64,000 nucleotides of DNA from Stercorarius parasiticus (GCA_013396915.1 VWZL01001357.1:1259-65258); one strand, 5' to 3'; counted from the stretch's first letter, positions 1 to 10,074 are shown. Program-made: numbers and translations. Notes: a model not told the origin generated them from the sequence alone.

Positions 1-456
1 TACTCGGCCCTGGTGAGGCCTCCCCTCGACTACTGTGTTCAGTTCTGGGCCCCTCTGTACAAGAGGGACACTGAAGTGCTGGAGCAGGTCCAGAGGAGAG
101 CTACCAAGCTGGTGAGGGGTCTGGAGACCAAGCCATATGAGGAGAGGCTGAGGGAACTGGGCATGTTTAGTTTGGAGAAGAGGAGGCTGAGGGGAGACCT
201 CATTGCCCTCTACAACTACCTGAAAGGAGGTTGTAGAGAGGTGGGTGTTGGCCTCTTCTCCCAGGTGAATAATGACAGGACCAGAGGAAATGGTCTGAAG
301 TTGCAGCAGGGGAGGTTTAGATTAGATATTAGGAAGAATGACTTTCCTGAAAGAGTGGTCAGGCACTGGAACAGCCTGCCCAGGGAGGTGCTTGAGTCAC
401 CATCCCTAGAGGTATTTAAGAAAGGTGTAGATTTGGCACTTGAGGGCATGCTCTAG
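1..456 (+). pseudogene. CR1 ORF2 C-terminal fragment (reverse transcriptase tail)
   Basis: The frame is open from the first base of the window to the TAG at 454-456. It encodes the region downstream of the RT catalytic core: [20 protein letters not shown], then the conserved [22 protein letters not shown] block, and an end at ALEGML. The catalytic domain and the N-terminal endonuclease are outside the window, so whether the copy is full-length is unknown. It is labelled a pseudogene because most genomic CR1 copies are 5'-truncated. Confidence 0.85.
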
Positions 457-550
457 TGGCAGAGATTGTAGGGGTTTTTTTTTGTGTGTGTATGGTTGGA
501 CTCAATGATCCCAAAGGTCCTTTCTAACCATGAAGATTCTATGATTCTAT
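1..550 (+). mobile_element. CR1 LINE, 3' end, sense to SIX6OS1; continues off left edge
   Basis: The sequence begins inside the reverse-transcriptase ORF of a CR1 retrotransposon and runs through its stop codon. A short 3' UTR follows, with a T-run and a (GT) run (about 470-492), then the typical tail ggttggactcaatgatccca...gattctatgattctat. No poly(A) tail is present, as expected of CR1. It lies in the SIX6OS1 intron upstream of the exon at 684. Its encoded end is nearly identical to that of the antisense CR1 at 51.8-53.2 kb (8 residue differences in 147), so both belong to the same recent subfamily. Confidence 0.93.
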
Positions 551-683
551 ATTTTGTGATGATTTTCTTTTTAGATCTCTTAACAGGAAAAATTATAAGC
601 TTTGTTCCCAAGTTCAGTTTAACAATGCCATGCTTTGGATACTTAATCCTATGGACAATATTAAGTAATATTTGTTAATTTAG

Positions 684-763
684 GGAGAGAAGACAAAGAA
701 AGACCTATGGAACTTTCAGTGGCCACTAGCAGTTCCTCCAGCCTTGCAGAAAATTCATCACAG
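684..763 (+). CDS. SIX6OS1: SIX6OS1 internal exon (first in window)
   Basis: An 80-base exon between the acceptor tttgttaatttag and the donor cag|gtattc. It starts with two bases that finish a split codon and ends in phase 0. It encodes about 26 residues beginning REDKERPMELSVA, followed by a serine run (SSSSS) and ENSSQ. It lies 130 bases after the end of a CR1 element that sits in the upstream intron. Coding status is supported by phase continuity with the next exon; the acceptor has a weak pyrimidine tract. Confidence 0.7.
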
Positions 764-3700
764 GTATTCATCTCTCACACCGGTAAAAACATGAGATTAT
801 ATAATCTGTTTTATGTGTTTTTTTTAAATTTAAAACACTTCAAGTATACCTAGTGCTATTATATCTTACGTAAAACTTGTTAACACTGTAACCAGGACAC
901 TAATCTTGATAATCTGCTATTAGTTGATAATAAAAATATTTCTTTGGTACCATTTCTAATTCATCTGAAAATGTGTATTTTCTTACAAAGTGCAACTGGT
1001 AGTCATAGTAAGCATTCTAATGACAAATTTGAGGTGGACTATTCAAATAATTTCGTATAATAGTTTTTAAAATTTAGAATAACCTTTGTAGATTCACTTG
1101 TTTGTATGTAGCAAATTTTTGAAATTCTAAAGAAGGAATATAATCTGTTATTACTGATTAATTGTCAGCCATCTATTCCATAATGAAGGATTTCGTAAAG
1201 GACTAAATGGGCAGGATGCTATACAGGACCACCTACAGTTAACGGCTCAGTTCTGAGGTTTAATCAGAAACAAAAATCTGGGCTCAGTGGAATAAAACCA
1301 TGAGCAGCATTGCTTTGTATACTTGAGGAGTCCACAACTACATCTTCCATCTCTCACCCATAAACAAATAGTTCCCATGGCACTTTTTGAAAAGGTGAAG
1401 TGTATTGCAGCTTAATATCTTAAATATACAAACACAATAAAACGATCCTGAAACAAGCTGGAGGAACAATTTGCACAGTTATGAAAACCACTAACAAAAT
1501 CTCATTAAGTGCAAGAACATTGTCATGGTCTGGGCCGGGTTGGCCAATGAGAAGGCAACAGATGCTCTCCCTCACCTCTCGCTCCAAGGAGAGGAAGAAG
1601 AGAGATAAAGAGATTTATGAGTTTAGAAAAAACCTAAACTACTTTAATGAAATATTAATAATAAAATAAAAAGTAAATAACAAAATAGAATATATACAAA
1701 TATACACTAAACCACATCAAGGTCCCAGGGAGATGTCACTGGCAGGCACTGGGAAAGTTCCAGACTGGACTCAGTGACAAACGGGAACTGGAACACACTG
1801 ACTGGAATCAAAAGGCAGATGAGCTGACAGGGTCCTCCTCAGACATCAGTCATTGAAGAAAGAGAGCCATTGAAGAAGCAGTCCACAGAAGAAGAGCCCT
1901 TGGAGAGAAGCCAACAAAGAAGAGCCAGCTTCACCCCTTTGATCCCTCAGATTTTATACTGAGAAATACACAATTGGTCAGTTTGGGTTACCTGACCTGT
2001 CCACGCCTCCCCACAGGTGCAACCCCTCCACAGGGTAAACAACCAACTCAGCTGACCCTGGCTGCCACAGCAACAAGCGTGAGCAAGAGCCTCTGTCGCT
2101 GAACAGAAAGTTGGCTCTGCTCCACCCCAAACCAGGACAAACAAACATGGGACCAATGGATTGTATAAAGATAAGGTAAGGCCATAGGAGATCAAATAAA
2201 CAGTTTGCAAGTGCGTTCGCTGTGCAGAAGCTTGTGGAAGTTTCTATACCAAACCCTTTCTTTTTAAGGGACATCTCACTGGATCTACTTGAACCCAAGT
2301 GTTAATGAACAATAAAAATCATAAAGTAAAAAATTAACAGAACCAATTGTGATTTTCTTCAGAATTTCAAGGGAACTGAAGGATTAAGTGAGTTAATCAC
2401 TAAATGTTTTAGAGTGGAGCCTGTGGTAGAAGAAGCCTTCATAAGACAACATGGAACGCGACTAGGAGAAATTTCAAGCAATTCTGATTTCGTGACTGGC
2501 TGAGGGAGTTGGACATGATGAGGATGATGGAAGGCCTGTTGCCAGGGTAATCCAGAGATGAAGAAGGGAATCTGTGACCTAGGATTGCATTTAGAGAATA
2601 GTGGGAAGCAGTAAGTCAAGGTTAAGGGAACTTTAAGAAAGGGTGATGGCAACAAGGAAAAGAAGATGGAGTCTGAGGAAAAATATAAAGATTGGAAGAA
2701 GGGAGGTTGCTATGCTTCAGAAAAGGAGTGCTGTAAACCACAGGAGTTGAGTGACAGATTCTGCATAACCAGCCCTTTTGTTCGCTGCTCTGAATTGATT
2801 TCAAGTTGATAACGTTTTGCAAATTAAAACCAAACCAGAACTTGCAGCTCCCTGTGAATAGCATTTAATCTGATGCTGAGGCATAGATTCCTAGTGCCAC
2901 TCTGCTCTTTAGGCGCACGTATATGCTACATATAAGAGTTGGGGCTTCTGATCTCATGAACATCTGTGAGGCAGGATTATTTCCATGTTTTCTGCAGTTT
3001 TTCAATCCAGACAGGAGTCGTGTTTCCTGGTGTGCATACTCACCTTGGCCTTTGGAGGTGGAGACAGGCCTGGCTCCAGCGCTTTCAGTGTTGTCAATCA
3101 GGAGCAACCTGGCTGCAGTAGTAGAAAACCTGGATGAAGTTTGTAAATTATGTAATGTTATTTGTATGACAGAAAAGTTAATTATTCACCTCTAATCATC
3201 AATGCTGTGAATGAGACTTTATAAAAAATTATGGAAGTTGTTTTGGGTATCATGCTGTTAAAACGTAGGTAAAGCAAAGATAGGCAAAAAAGTTTTTATG
3301 TTGCCTGACTCCTAAAAAGAGGTTAAGAGAAGGGATTTCCACAGCCTAAGGAGAAACCAGAGTGATATTGTTGAAGTGACAATTTCATATGCTGCCTCAT
3401 CTGAATTTTTTGCTATGTTTTAGATAGTTATTGATGCTGCAGGGACTAATAACCCACAAATTGCCCAAGTTCCATCAATAGCAAGTTTACAAAACCAAAT
3501 GCAATTCAGGTAACTTTTCTTTAACAAAATAGTTTTTATTCTTGAGATTAAGGTTTATGGAAATAATCCATATTCAGACAAACAGTAATTTTTGTCTTTT
3601 AGATTGGTAATTCCTCCAAAGCAGATGAGTTCTCATCAACAGTTTGAGAGTGAAAATGCAGTAATAGGTAAAGTACCACTGTCATTTTTTGATAGGATGT

Positions 3701-6700
3701 GCAGTTACTGTATGCTGGATCACATAAGTATAAAACAGAAAATTATAGGGGCCAAATTTTCATTCTGGTATTAAGTGGGCCACCACTTAATATTCCTTTT
3801 AGTATTTAGTATTCCTTTTTGTCTTTGATTATTTAGTTCAAACTTTGAGTATAGCAGACAGGCAGTGTCCTAATTTAAATAGAGACTGAACTGCTCAGTA
3901 ATGTGGGATTCATTCTGCATTGACCGTTGCTAATGAAAGGAACCTTCCAGCATGTCTGCTCTAGTCTCAAATTACTTGGGTAAAATGAAATCCAGTCTGA
4001 AAATCTGCCCAGAAGGCATGAGAAAATGCAAAGAAAAGAGATACAATAAACTCAGTAATTTAGGAATCTTGAAGCATCAGATTAAGATTATGAAAGACAA
4101 AAATTAACTTGAGAAATACTTACAGAATTCTTACAGAAACAAAACAAAGTAGTTACAAATATACCTATAGTTTTTGAAATCACAAGGCACTGAGCTGCAG
4201 TTTAAATATATTTTTTTCTAATTATACTGCCAATTTATATGCATGTCAAAAATTATAGTCTATTTTTTTTATAAACGGGATCCTAGTGATGTGTCCTGAA
4301 ACACAGGATCTTAACCCACAGTGCCTGAAACGTCGCATTGTCTGAAGCTTAGAGCAGAAAGTCTGATAATATTCTCATTTCTCATGCTGACTTTTGCCCA
4401 GTTCTTTAAGATACACTTCATCAGTGTCATATGGATGTGCTTGTTATACTGTTTCCACCTGGTTTCTGTTGACTGATATTAGGACTCTCAAAGGGCAGTA
4501 GCTGGATTAGACAAACATAGCACTCTCAGGGAGAAATATCTAGGTTTGAAGAACATACCAAACCATATGAAGCAGCCTAAGCATTGCTTTAACAACAGCG
4601 ATTAAGTGGCAGAACGAGAGGTACCTATTATGGACACAGACACAAAGTGGTTTATTCTTACAACTACAGTCAGGACACTTTCTTACCAGTAACAATGTCA
4701 TGTTAGTAAAGCTTTCTCAAGAATTCTTTCCCACAACATAATTTTTGTTTATCCATTTAAAATGCTGTTATAATACAAGCGGTGCTGTCATTTTTGTATA
4801 GCAAACCAAGAAGCCAAATGTGGTGGTAAAGAAGGAGAAGATGAGCCAAAGGATTCCTCGTATATACGTCAAGTAAGCAAAGCATTTCTTATGTCAGAAG
4901 TAGTTATTTTATTTAGAATATAGTCAAACTATCTTGACATATTTGAATCTATTGGCAAGAGGTAAGTCTCAGAAATTGGCAAAGTGACTCATTATAAGGC
5001 ACCCAACAGGTGAGAAGCCAATCAGTGCCTTCTGATTACTAATACTTCTGATCATTGCTCTTGATCATGTCATAGGCTATTTAGGGTGACTATCCTATGC
5101 ACATCATAGTTTTTGTATAAATTGGTGCATATCATTTTCATCAGCGTGAGCTGGTGAAACATTTTTTTAAAAATGTTTGCATTTCAATTTCATTTCTCCC
5201 ACAAAACTGTAGTGAATAGGCTCTGTGCTGGCTACAGAGTCTGTATGGCTCCATTGGCACTGCTTTTACTGGCTGTGCTTGAATGCGAGATCAAGCTCAC
5301 CATGCCATAATAAACAAGCCAGTTGTATATACAGCTTATATATATAGGTGATCAAGATGTGGTTTAACACTGGCCAGCAGCTAAGCACCACACAGCCACT
5401 TGCTCGCCCCCCCCCCCCCCCCACCGGGGGGGGGGGGAAATACAAAAGGANGGAAGAGAATCAGAAGGGTAAAAGTGCCGGAGGCTGAGACAAAGAGTTT
5501 AATAGGTATAGCAAAATCTGTGCATGCTAGCAAAACAAAATAAGGTATTCATTCACTACATGCCATCTACAGGCAGTTGTTCAGCCATTTCCGGGAATGT
5601 AGGGCTTCATCACACGTAATGGTTACCTGGGAAGACAGATGCCACAACTCCAAATGTCCCTCCTTTCTCTTTCCCCATAGATTTTATTGCTGAGCATCAT
5701 ATGGTATGGAATATCCCTTTGGTCAGGTGGGGTCAGCTGTCACAGCGGTGTCCCCTTCCAACTTCTAGTGCACTCCTAGCCAACTCACTGGCAGGGCAGC
5801 ATGAGAATCAGAAAAGGCCTGGATGTTGTGTGAGCACTGTTCAGCAATAACTGAAACATCCCTGTGTTACCAATGCTGTTTTCATCACAAATCCAAAATA
5901 TAGCACCACGCAAGCTATGAACTCTCAGCCAAAACCAGTACACAAGTTCAAGTTTGAGATATTCCTCGTCTTCTCATTGGCTCTCTACAGGCTGATACCT
6001 GTGGAGAAGAATGTCTTTAAAACAATATTCACTCTGATGGAATTTGCTCCACAGAACCCAAGTGCGCCTTCTCATTTAACTTTTTCTGAGGAAGACAAAA
6101 TCTCTCATATATAGTTTCATTCACAAGAAGTCCATTTTAAATCAGATAAATTAGGGTTACAGTATTAAGTGTGGTGTATATGTCGCTGTGACCATTTTAT
6201 TAAAATACTTTTATTTTTCATGAGAATAAAACTAAGTAACTAACCCTAAAGCGTATAATTAATATATTTATAGGTAAATGGACTAATGGTATTTTGGGAA
6301 ATTTTATGTGCCATAAACATTATTGTATATTTCTTTTTAATAGGACATACAGACATGTTTTAAGTCAAATGAAGATAATCCTGACACAGCAGAAGAAAGT
6401 GCAGAACATTTTTTAAAAGCACCTGAAACACCTGAGTTTGTAGGAACACCTGACTCAAAGGGGAAGAAACCCCAGTTCTCTAAAACACCTCCATTTGACT
6501 TGTATGATTTCAGCTTTTATTTAGATTTTGAGTTGTATTGATGTGTATTGTATAAGCATTTCCACTGTTTTTGAAAGATACTATAGAAAGACTTCTCTAG
6601 AAGCGTTTCCGAAAATATTCAATTTTTTTTCTGCATTACCCTAGGTAATTTATGATATTTTTCTATGCTAGGTAATTTATTATATTTTCTTCTTACAGTG

Positions 6701-9700
6701 TCATTTCCACTTGAAGCTGTTTTGAAGGAGGGTGTCTCCGCTTAGAAATATATGAGACACAGGTTCTTTGTAGCTCCTTTGCTAAAATTGTTGTATTTTC
6801 CTGCATTTTTATTTGTTACACCAATTGCTATCTTTAGACAGTTTTATTGATAAAAGGGTAGAGAATGGGTAAAAACACCACCTAGCTTTGCTTTAAAGAG
6901 TTGTGTTACCCATTCTGTGTTGCAAGAAGCGGCTATTGATGGAAGCTATGGGAATCTAAAAAAGTGACAAAACAAAAAAAGAAAAAATAGAAGAAAAAAG
7001 CCCTCTATGCTACTTTTAAAAACTATTAATGTAACTTCTTCCTTTCTGTCTTTACAGCATTCACCATTTAGGTTGTGAAGAAGGAACATCAAAATCTCCT
7101 GCTTTCTTTTCTCTCATGAACTTCTCGCAGAAGTCACCTGGCTTTAATTTATTTGATTCTTCTGTGTTTGGGGCAGAAAATTCATCTGATGAGGTAAACA
7201 TGAGTATTTGAGAATATTAGATTTCCACAAAGCAAAATATGCTAAGGAAACAGCATTGACAGTGAATGAGATTTTTCAGACCGGTTGTCTTTGTAGCAAA
7301 AAATTGTTTCATTAACTTGCTTAATTTTACGTTTGATATCCTTTGAAAATGCTTATCTTCTTTCCTGGCAATCTCCCTATGATGACTCCAGATCAAGTAT
7401 GAATCTTTCCCATATGGGCAAGATTGGATCTTGTGCAAATATACAGGTGACTAGATTCACAAAAGTCTTCCGGCTCAGTATTGCAATGCAAAACTTCAGG
7501 TACCCTAGCAGAATTCAGAACTCGTATGCCTATCCTGTGTGGTTTTGTCTTACTGAAGTGGGCAATCAGGTACTTAAAATTTTTCGTTTTCCCCTCCATT
7601 TTTCACAAAAAGCAGCACACTGAAAAAAGGAAGAAAGGGCTATTTATTAGGAATATTGAAGAGCAAATATGGATTAGCTATACTTAAATGGAAGAGATAG
7701 GTAGGCAACTAATTGTAACAGGGAGTGGAATCCAGGTCTTCCTTTTCCTTTGCAGGTTCCTTAACTACGGTGCTTTAGAGTAATTTTTACTCTCGTGGGC
7801 TAATAGATAGATAACTGGGTATTCAGGATAGATGTGTGTCAGTGCATAGTGCAGTGGTTAGGTATCATTCCCTGGCAATGTAGATTCAAACCCCATTGTG
7901 CAAATAAAGGATTTGAACCCCGTTATCTCCTGTTTCAGTGGGTGTGCTCAGTCTTGAGGTTATTAGATAAAAGCTGAAGGAGGGAAGAGGGAAAATACTA
8001 TTATATTTTGTGTTTGCCAATATATGTGTTGTTGATAACTCCTAGTGTGAATTGTTTAGGAATGAGGTTGGTATTAAGTCACCTAGTGCTGTCAGAACCC
8101 CTTTTATTTTGTGCCTGCTCAGTGGCAGAAACCAAGAATTTACTAGCCTGTAGCAGTCATGTTAGATCAGAGTTTTGAAGGACTCGGATATCTGTTATAC
8201 TCTTTCTGGCAATATTAGGTCCTCCTCAGTAGGCAGTGATTATGTTGCTGCTTAGAGGTTTTCTAAAACGTCACAGAATGAAATAATTTTGAATCTTTTC
8301 ACTTCAAAAAACAGCAATAATCCAGATCGGATTTTGGTCTGTTCTCAATCTGATGTTTTTTCCAGAAGAATGGAGGGAGTGTGTTTGCAGATATAAGCTA
8401 GTATCATAAAACCTGTATCATCAAAGAGTTCACCATGCAACTTTAGGGACTGATACATACATTTAACTGCAAATTTTATGAAGGCTGCTAACATTCACCA
8501 AGACCAAAAGCGAATGAACTTATTACATGTCAGCATTAGAACTTATCTTTTGTCTTTCTCATTTGTTAAATAAAATGGCTGTTTACATTTCAGACAGAGG
8601 AAAGTTATTCTGCGGGAAACTTGAACCCCCTGTCCCCACACAAAGACATTGGTAAGTCTAAAAATCACATATACTTTTGTATATCAGCTGTCTTCTACTT
8701 GTGCTTATGTGACTGACAAGCTCGTGATCCTGCTTAACAAGGCACCTTTGGTTGTCTAAAAAGGTGTTCAGTTGTAATACTGCAGTTCAGTGATTTATTG
8801 CATTAATTTGTGCTTTGACTATCATAAATCTTTCCCTGCATGTTTGGCTTCAAATGTATGAGATGTCATGAAAAAAGAGGTATGAGGAAAAAAGAAATAG
8901 GCATAGTGTTAGGTGTGCTTGAAGCAAACTGAGATGACCTGCAAGGGAAAACAAAAATGTAAGTGTCAAAGCTTTTTCACTGATAAAAAGAACTGTTCTT
9001 TTAATGTAAAAAAATACAGTATTTGGTAAATTCACCCTTTAACTTAAGGCTGCCAGCTTAGCGTTGTAAGAGTACATCTGTTGGGTTTTTTCCTCCCTCA
9101 ACTAAAATGAAAATAAAGTTTCCATTTGGTTAAAGAAATCTTGATAGTAAACTTACTTCCATCAGTTTAAACTGTTGGAGGTACACAGTGTTAGAGAGAG
9201 GAGAATCAGACTTAATACAGCATCTTCCACTCATACTGAGTCGCACACATTCACACATTCTGTGTGAAATCCTGGCTTTACTGAAATGAAAGGCCAATTT
9301 TTCATTATATCAATAGGATCAAAACTTACTCTTGATCAAACACTTTTCTGAAGGGAACTGTAATCTACTCTTTTGTTTTAGGATGCTACAAGTGCAAAGC
9401 CACTTTTTTGAAGTGTGTTTTTATAGGGTTGTACGCATTTTTCTGTTGTAGAGAAAAGTGTATGAATTTTCTGTTACTAAATATAAAACTCGGGTGTTTT
9501 TCTGTCAGCTTTGTTTCTCCAAGTATTTCAGTGGTTGATCTCATTGTTCTGTAGAGAAGAAATAATCTGCAAAAATCTATCAGTTTACAAAGACCTCTGT
9601 TGCTTAGTATTCAAAATATTTCACCCAGTGTATCATGCAGAAGCGTTCTGTTGTTCTAAATCATTCGAGTACTTCACACTTCATTCTGTGTAGGTTCTAA

Positions 9701-10074
9701 TAATGCCCTCCTTGAAGTACCATTTCTAGTGCAGAAATAAACACACAACAGTAGGCTGATACTCATCAGATGCTGGGAGTAAAATATTAGTAAAGAAACA
9801 TATTATGCTGAATGCAGTATTCTTTCAGTAAGATTTAATCTCATAATAAATATGATGTGTATTCCATATAGGAAGCTTGTTTGGGAAATCAGAAAGTGAG
9901 GATGCATTTGCCTTTCCTTTCCCCTCGGAGTCAACTTCTCATGCATTTGGAGATGGAAAAGATGACTTCAGTTTTCCGTTTGCGTTTGGACAGGATCAGA
10001 GATCATCACAGTCTCCTTCTGTGAAAGGTTTTCATTCTTCTTTACAAAGTACAAAGCCATTTACATTATTTTGA
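684..10074 (+). CDS. SIX6OS1: SIX6OS1 (C14orf39) homologue, C-terminal half, eight exons; partial at 5' end
   Basis: Known role of the family: a central-element protein of the synaptonemal complex that works with SYCE1 and is needed for meiotic synapsis and fertility. Seen here: exons 684-763, 3424-3509, 3603-3667, 4802-4872, 6344-6501, 7058-7193, 8594-8651 and 9872-10074, all with AG/GT borders and matching phases. Together they give one open frame of 284 residues ending in TGA (10072-10074). The segment is hydrophilic and Ser/Glu/Asp-rich. It has a PETPEFVGTPD stretch (about residues 129-139), a KSPGFNLFDSSVFGAE block (about 177-192), a GNLNPLSPHKDIG block (206-218) and a Phe-rich tail with DDFSFPFAFGQ (about 249-259). 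No membrane segment or enzyme motif is seen. The identification rests on the NLNPLS...LFGK...DDFSFPF pattern matching my memory of the mammalian protein, which is about 590 aa, so roughly the N-terminal half (coiled-coil, SYCE1-binding) is off the left edge. Codons are intact throughout, which argues for a live gene. Confidence 0.84.
764..3423 (+). other. SIX6OS1 intron with antisense LTR
   Basis: A 2.66-kb intron bounded by gtattc and ttttag. It holds the LTR-like sequence described separately (about 1521-2339). The rest is AT-rich and shows no further exon or repeat that I can name. Confidence 0.65.
1521..2339 (-). mobile_element. Solo-LTR-like endogenous retrovirus sequence, antisense in intron
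   Basis: On the minus strand this reads as a retroviral LTR. It has a U3-like region, a TATA box (TATAAAA, plus-strand 1952-1958), a CT-rich leader-like region (about 1840-1935), an ATTAAA poly(A) signal (plus-strand 1643-1648), and an end of ...ccagaccatgaca that gives the plus-strand start TGTCATGG at 1521. No gag/pol/env frame is adjacent, so it looks like a solo LTR. The right boundary is uncertain: a CA at 2338-2339 is the best candidate, giving about 819 bases, but the flanks gaacat/gaacca match only partly as a target duplication. Confidence 0.62.
3424..3509 (+). CDS. SIX6OS1: SIX6OS1 internal exon
   Basis: An 86-base exon with acceptor tgctatgttttag and donor ttcag|gtaact. It enters in phase 0 and leaves after two bases of a codon. 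It encodes IVIDAAGTNNPQIAQVPS followed by IASLQNQMQF. The last codon is completed as Arg by the first base of the next exon, only 93 bases downstream. Confidence 0.78.
3603..3667 (+). CDS. SIX6OS1: SIX6OS1 internal exon
   Basis: A 65-base exon with acceptor tttttgtcttttag and donor ataG|gtaaag. Of the three frames only one is open in the exon, and it is the frame required by the preceding exon. It encodes LVIPPKQMSSHQQFESENAV followed by I and leaves one base (G) that joins the next exon to make Ala. Confidence 0.78.
4802..4872 (+). CDS. SIX6OS1: SIX6OS1 internal exon
   Basis: A 71-base exon between acceptor gtcatttttgtatag and donor cgtcaa|gtaagc, with two leading bases finishing a split Ala codon. 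It encodes NQEAKCGGKEGEDEPKDSSY followed by IRQ, a strongly acidic stretch. The frame fixed by its neighbours is open; a second frame is stopped within the exon. It ends in phase 0. Confidence 0.75.
5358..5942 (-). mobile_element. Solo LTR of an avian ERV (ERVL-like), antisense in intron
   Basis: It starts TGTGGTTTAACACTGGCCAG and ends AAAACCAGTACA, the TG...CA form of an LTR read on either strand. It is flanked by caaga (5353-5357) and caagt (5943-5947), a one-mismatch 5-base target duplication. On the minus strand it contains GACCAAAGGGATATTCCATA and an AATAAA (plus-strand 5693-5698). This matches my memory of a common avian ERV LTR family starting TGGTTTAACNCCAGCCAGCA, with a C-rich tract near one end. 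There is no internal retroviral sequence, so it is a solo LTR left by recombination. The divergence of its duplications suggests it is not recent. Confidence 0.82.
5407..5437. repeat. C16-A-CC-G12 homopolymer palindrome inside LTR
   Basis: A run of 16 C, then A, CC and 12 G. It can fold into a GC hairpin or a G-quadruplex on either strand. The ambiguous base N at 5451 lies 14 bases away, consistent with difficult sequencing. The run length should be treated as approximate. Confidence 0.85.
6344..6501 (+). CDS. SIX6OS1: SIX6OS1 internal exon with weak donor
   Basis: A 158-base exon after acceptor tttctttttaatag, phase 0, encoding DIQTCFKSNEDNPDTAEESA through APETPEFVGTPD to KTPPFD. The donor is inferred at gactt|gtatga (6502), a weak site without G at the last exon base. 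It is chosen because it leaves two bases that join the next exon in frame (Phe) and continue an open frame for 45 codons. If the donor is skipped, the same frame reads into the intron and stops at 6539-6541 after 13 more residues. Confidence 0.72.
6641..6690. repeat. Short tandem duplication (27-base unit)
   Basis: Two copies of a ctaggtaatttat(g/t)atatttt motif in the intron between the SIX6OS1 exons at 6344 and 7058. It is probably replication slippage. Confidence 0.7.
7058..7193 (+). CDS. SIX6OS1: SIX6OS1 internal exon
   Basis: A 136-base exon with strong acceptor cctttctgtctttacag and donor gatgag|gtaaac. After one base completing Phe it encodes IHHLGCEEGTSKSPAFFSLM, NFSQKSPGFNLFDSSVFGAE and NSSDE, ending in phase 0. 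The SPGFNLFDSSVF block is, as I recall it, one of the best conserved parts of the C-terminal half of SIX6OS1. Confidence 0.82.
7194..8593 (+). other. SIX6OS1 intron with ancient repeat
   Basis: A 1.4-kb intron between donor gtaaac and acceptor atttcag. It contains an old tRNA-like repeat (about 7720-7970). Open frames near 7333-7687 have no family resemblance and I do not annotate them as genes. Confidence 0.6.
7720..7970. repeat. Ancient sauropsid interspersed repeat with tRNA-like boxes
   Basis: A degraded repeat with an A-box-like sequence (tagtgcagtggttaggt, 7848-7864) and a B-box-like gattcaaacccc about 20 bases later. A second, inverted B-box-like ggatttgaacccc follows near 7909-7921. 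The paired ggttcaaatcc / ggatttgaacc arrangement and the upstream gaatccaggtcttcc (7729-7743) match my memory of an old interspersed repeat common in turtles, crocodilians and birds. It is not a tRNA gene: no cloverleaf with paired acceptor arms can be drawn. Confidence 0.5.
8594..8651 (+). CDS. SIX6OS1: SIX6OS1 internal exon
   Basis: A 58-base exon with acceptor ctgtttacatttcag and consensus donor attg|gtaagt. It encodes TEESYSAGNLNPLSPHKDI and one base that joins the last exon to give Gly. The NLNPLS core is a recognisable family landmark from memory. Confidence 0.82.
8652..9871 (+). other. SIX6OS1 last intron
   Basis: A 1.22-kb intron with consensus donor gtaagt and acceptor atatag. I see no transposon, RNA gene or additional exon in it. 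Confidence 0.6.
9872..10074 (+). CDS. SIX6OS1: SIX6OS1 terminal exon with stop codon
   Basis: The last coding exon follows acceptor gtgtattccatatag. After two bases completing Gly it encodes 66 residues and a TGA at 10072-10074. The peptide is unusually rich in phenylalanine, spaced as SLFGKSESEDAFAFPF, SHAFGDGKDDFSFPFAFGQ and a final STKPFTLF. These short aromatic FG/FxFP-like units look like an intrinsically disordered interaction tail. In the mammalian protein the corresponding end is also Phe-rich, as I recall it. Confidence 0.85.

Larger units (their letters stand above)
4873..6343 (+). other. SIX6OS1 intron with antisense LTR
   Basis: An intron of about 1.47 kb, of which about 585 bases are the LTR at 5358-5942. 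It also contains the window's only undetermined base (5451). The remainder is unremarkable AT-rich sequence. Confidence 0.65.

Noticed and set aside
1481..1669. 62-codon plus-strand frame as a SIX6OS1 exon
   Set aside because: It lies mostly inside the LTR-like sequence, and the flanking exons join in frame without it.
7846..7925. tRNA gene suggested by A-box and B-box-like sequences
   Set aside because: No acceptor-stem pairing or anticodon arm can be formed. The motifs belong to an old interspersed repeat.
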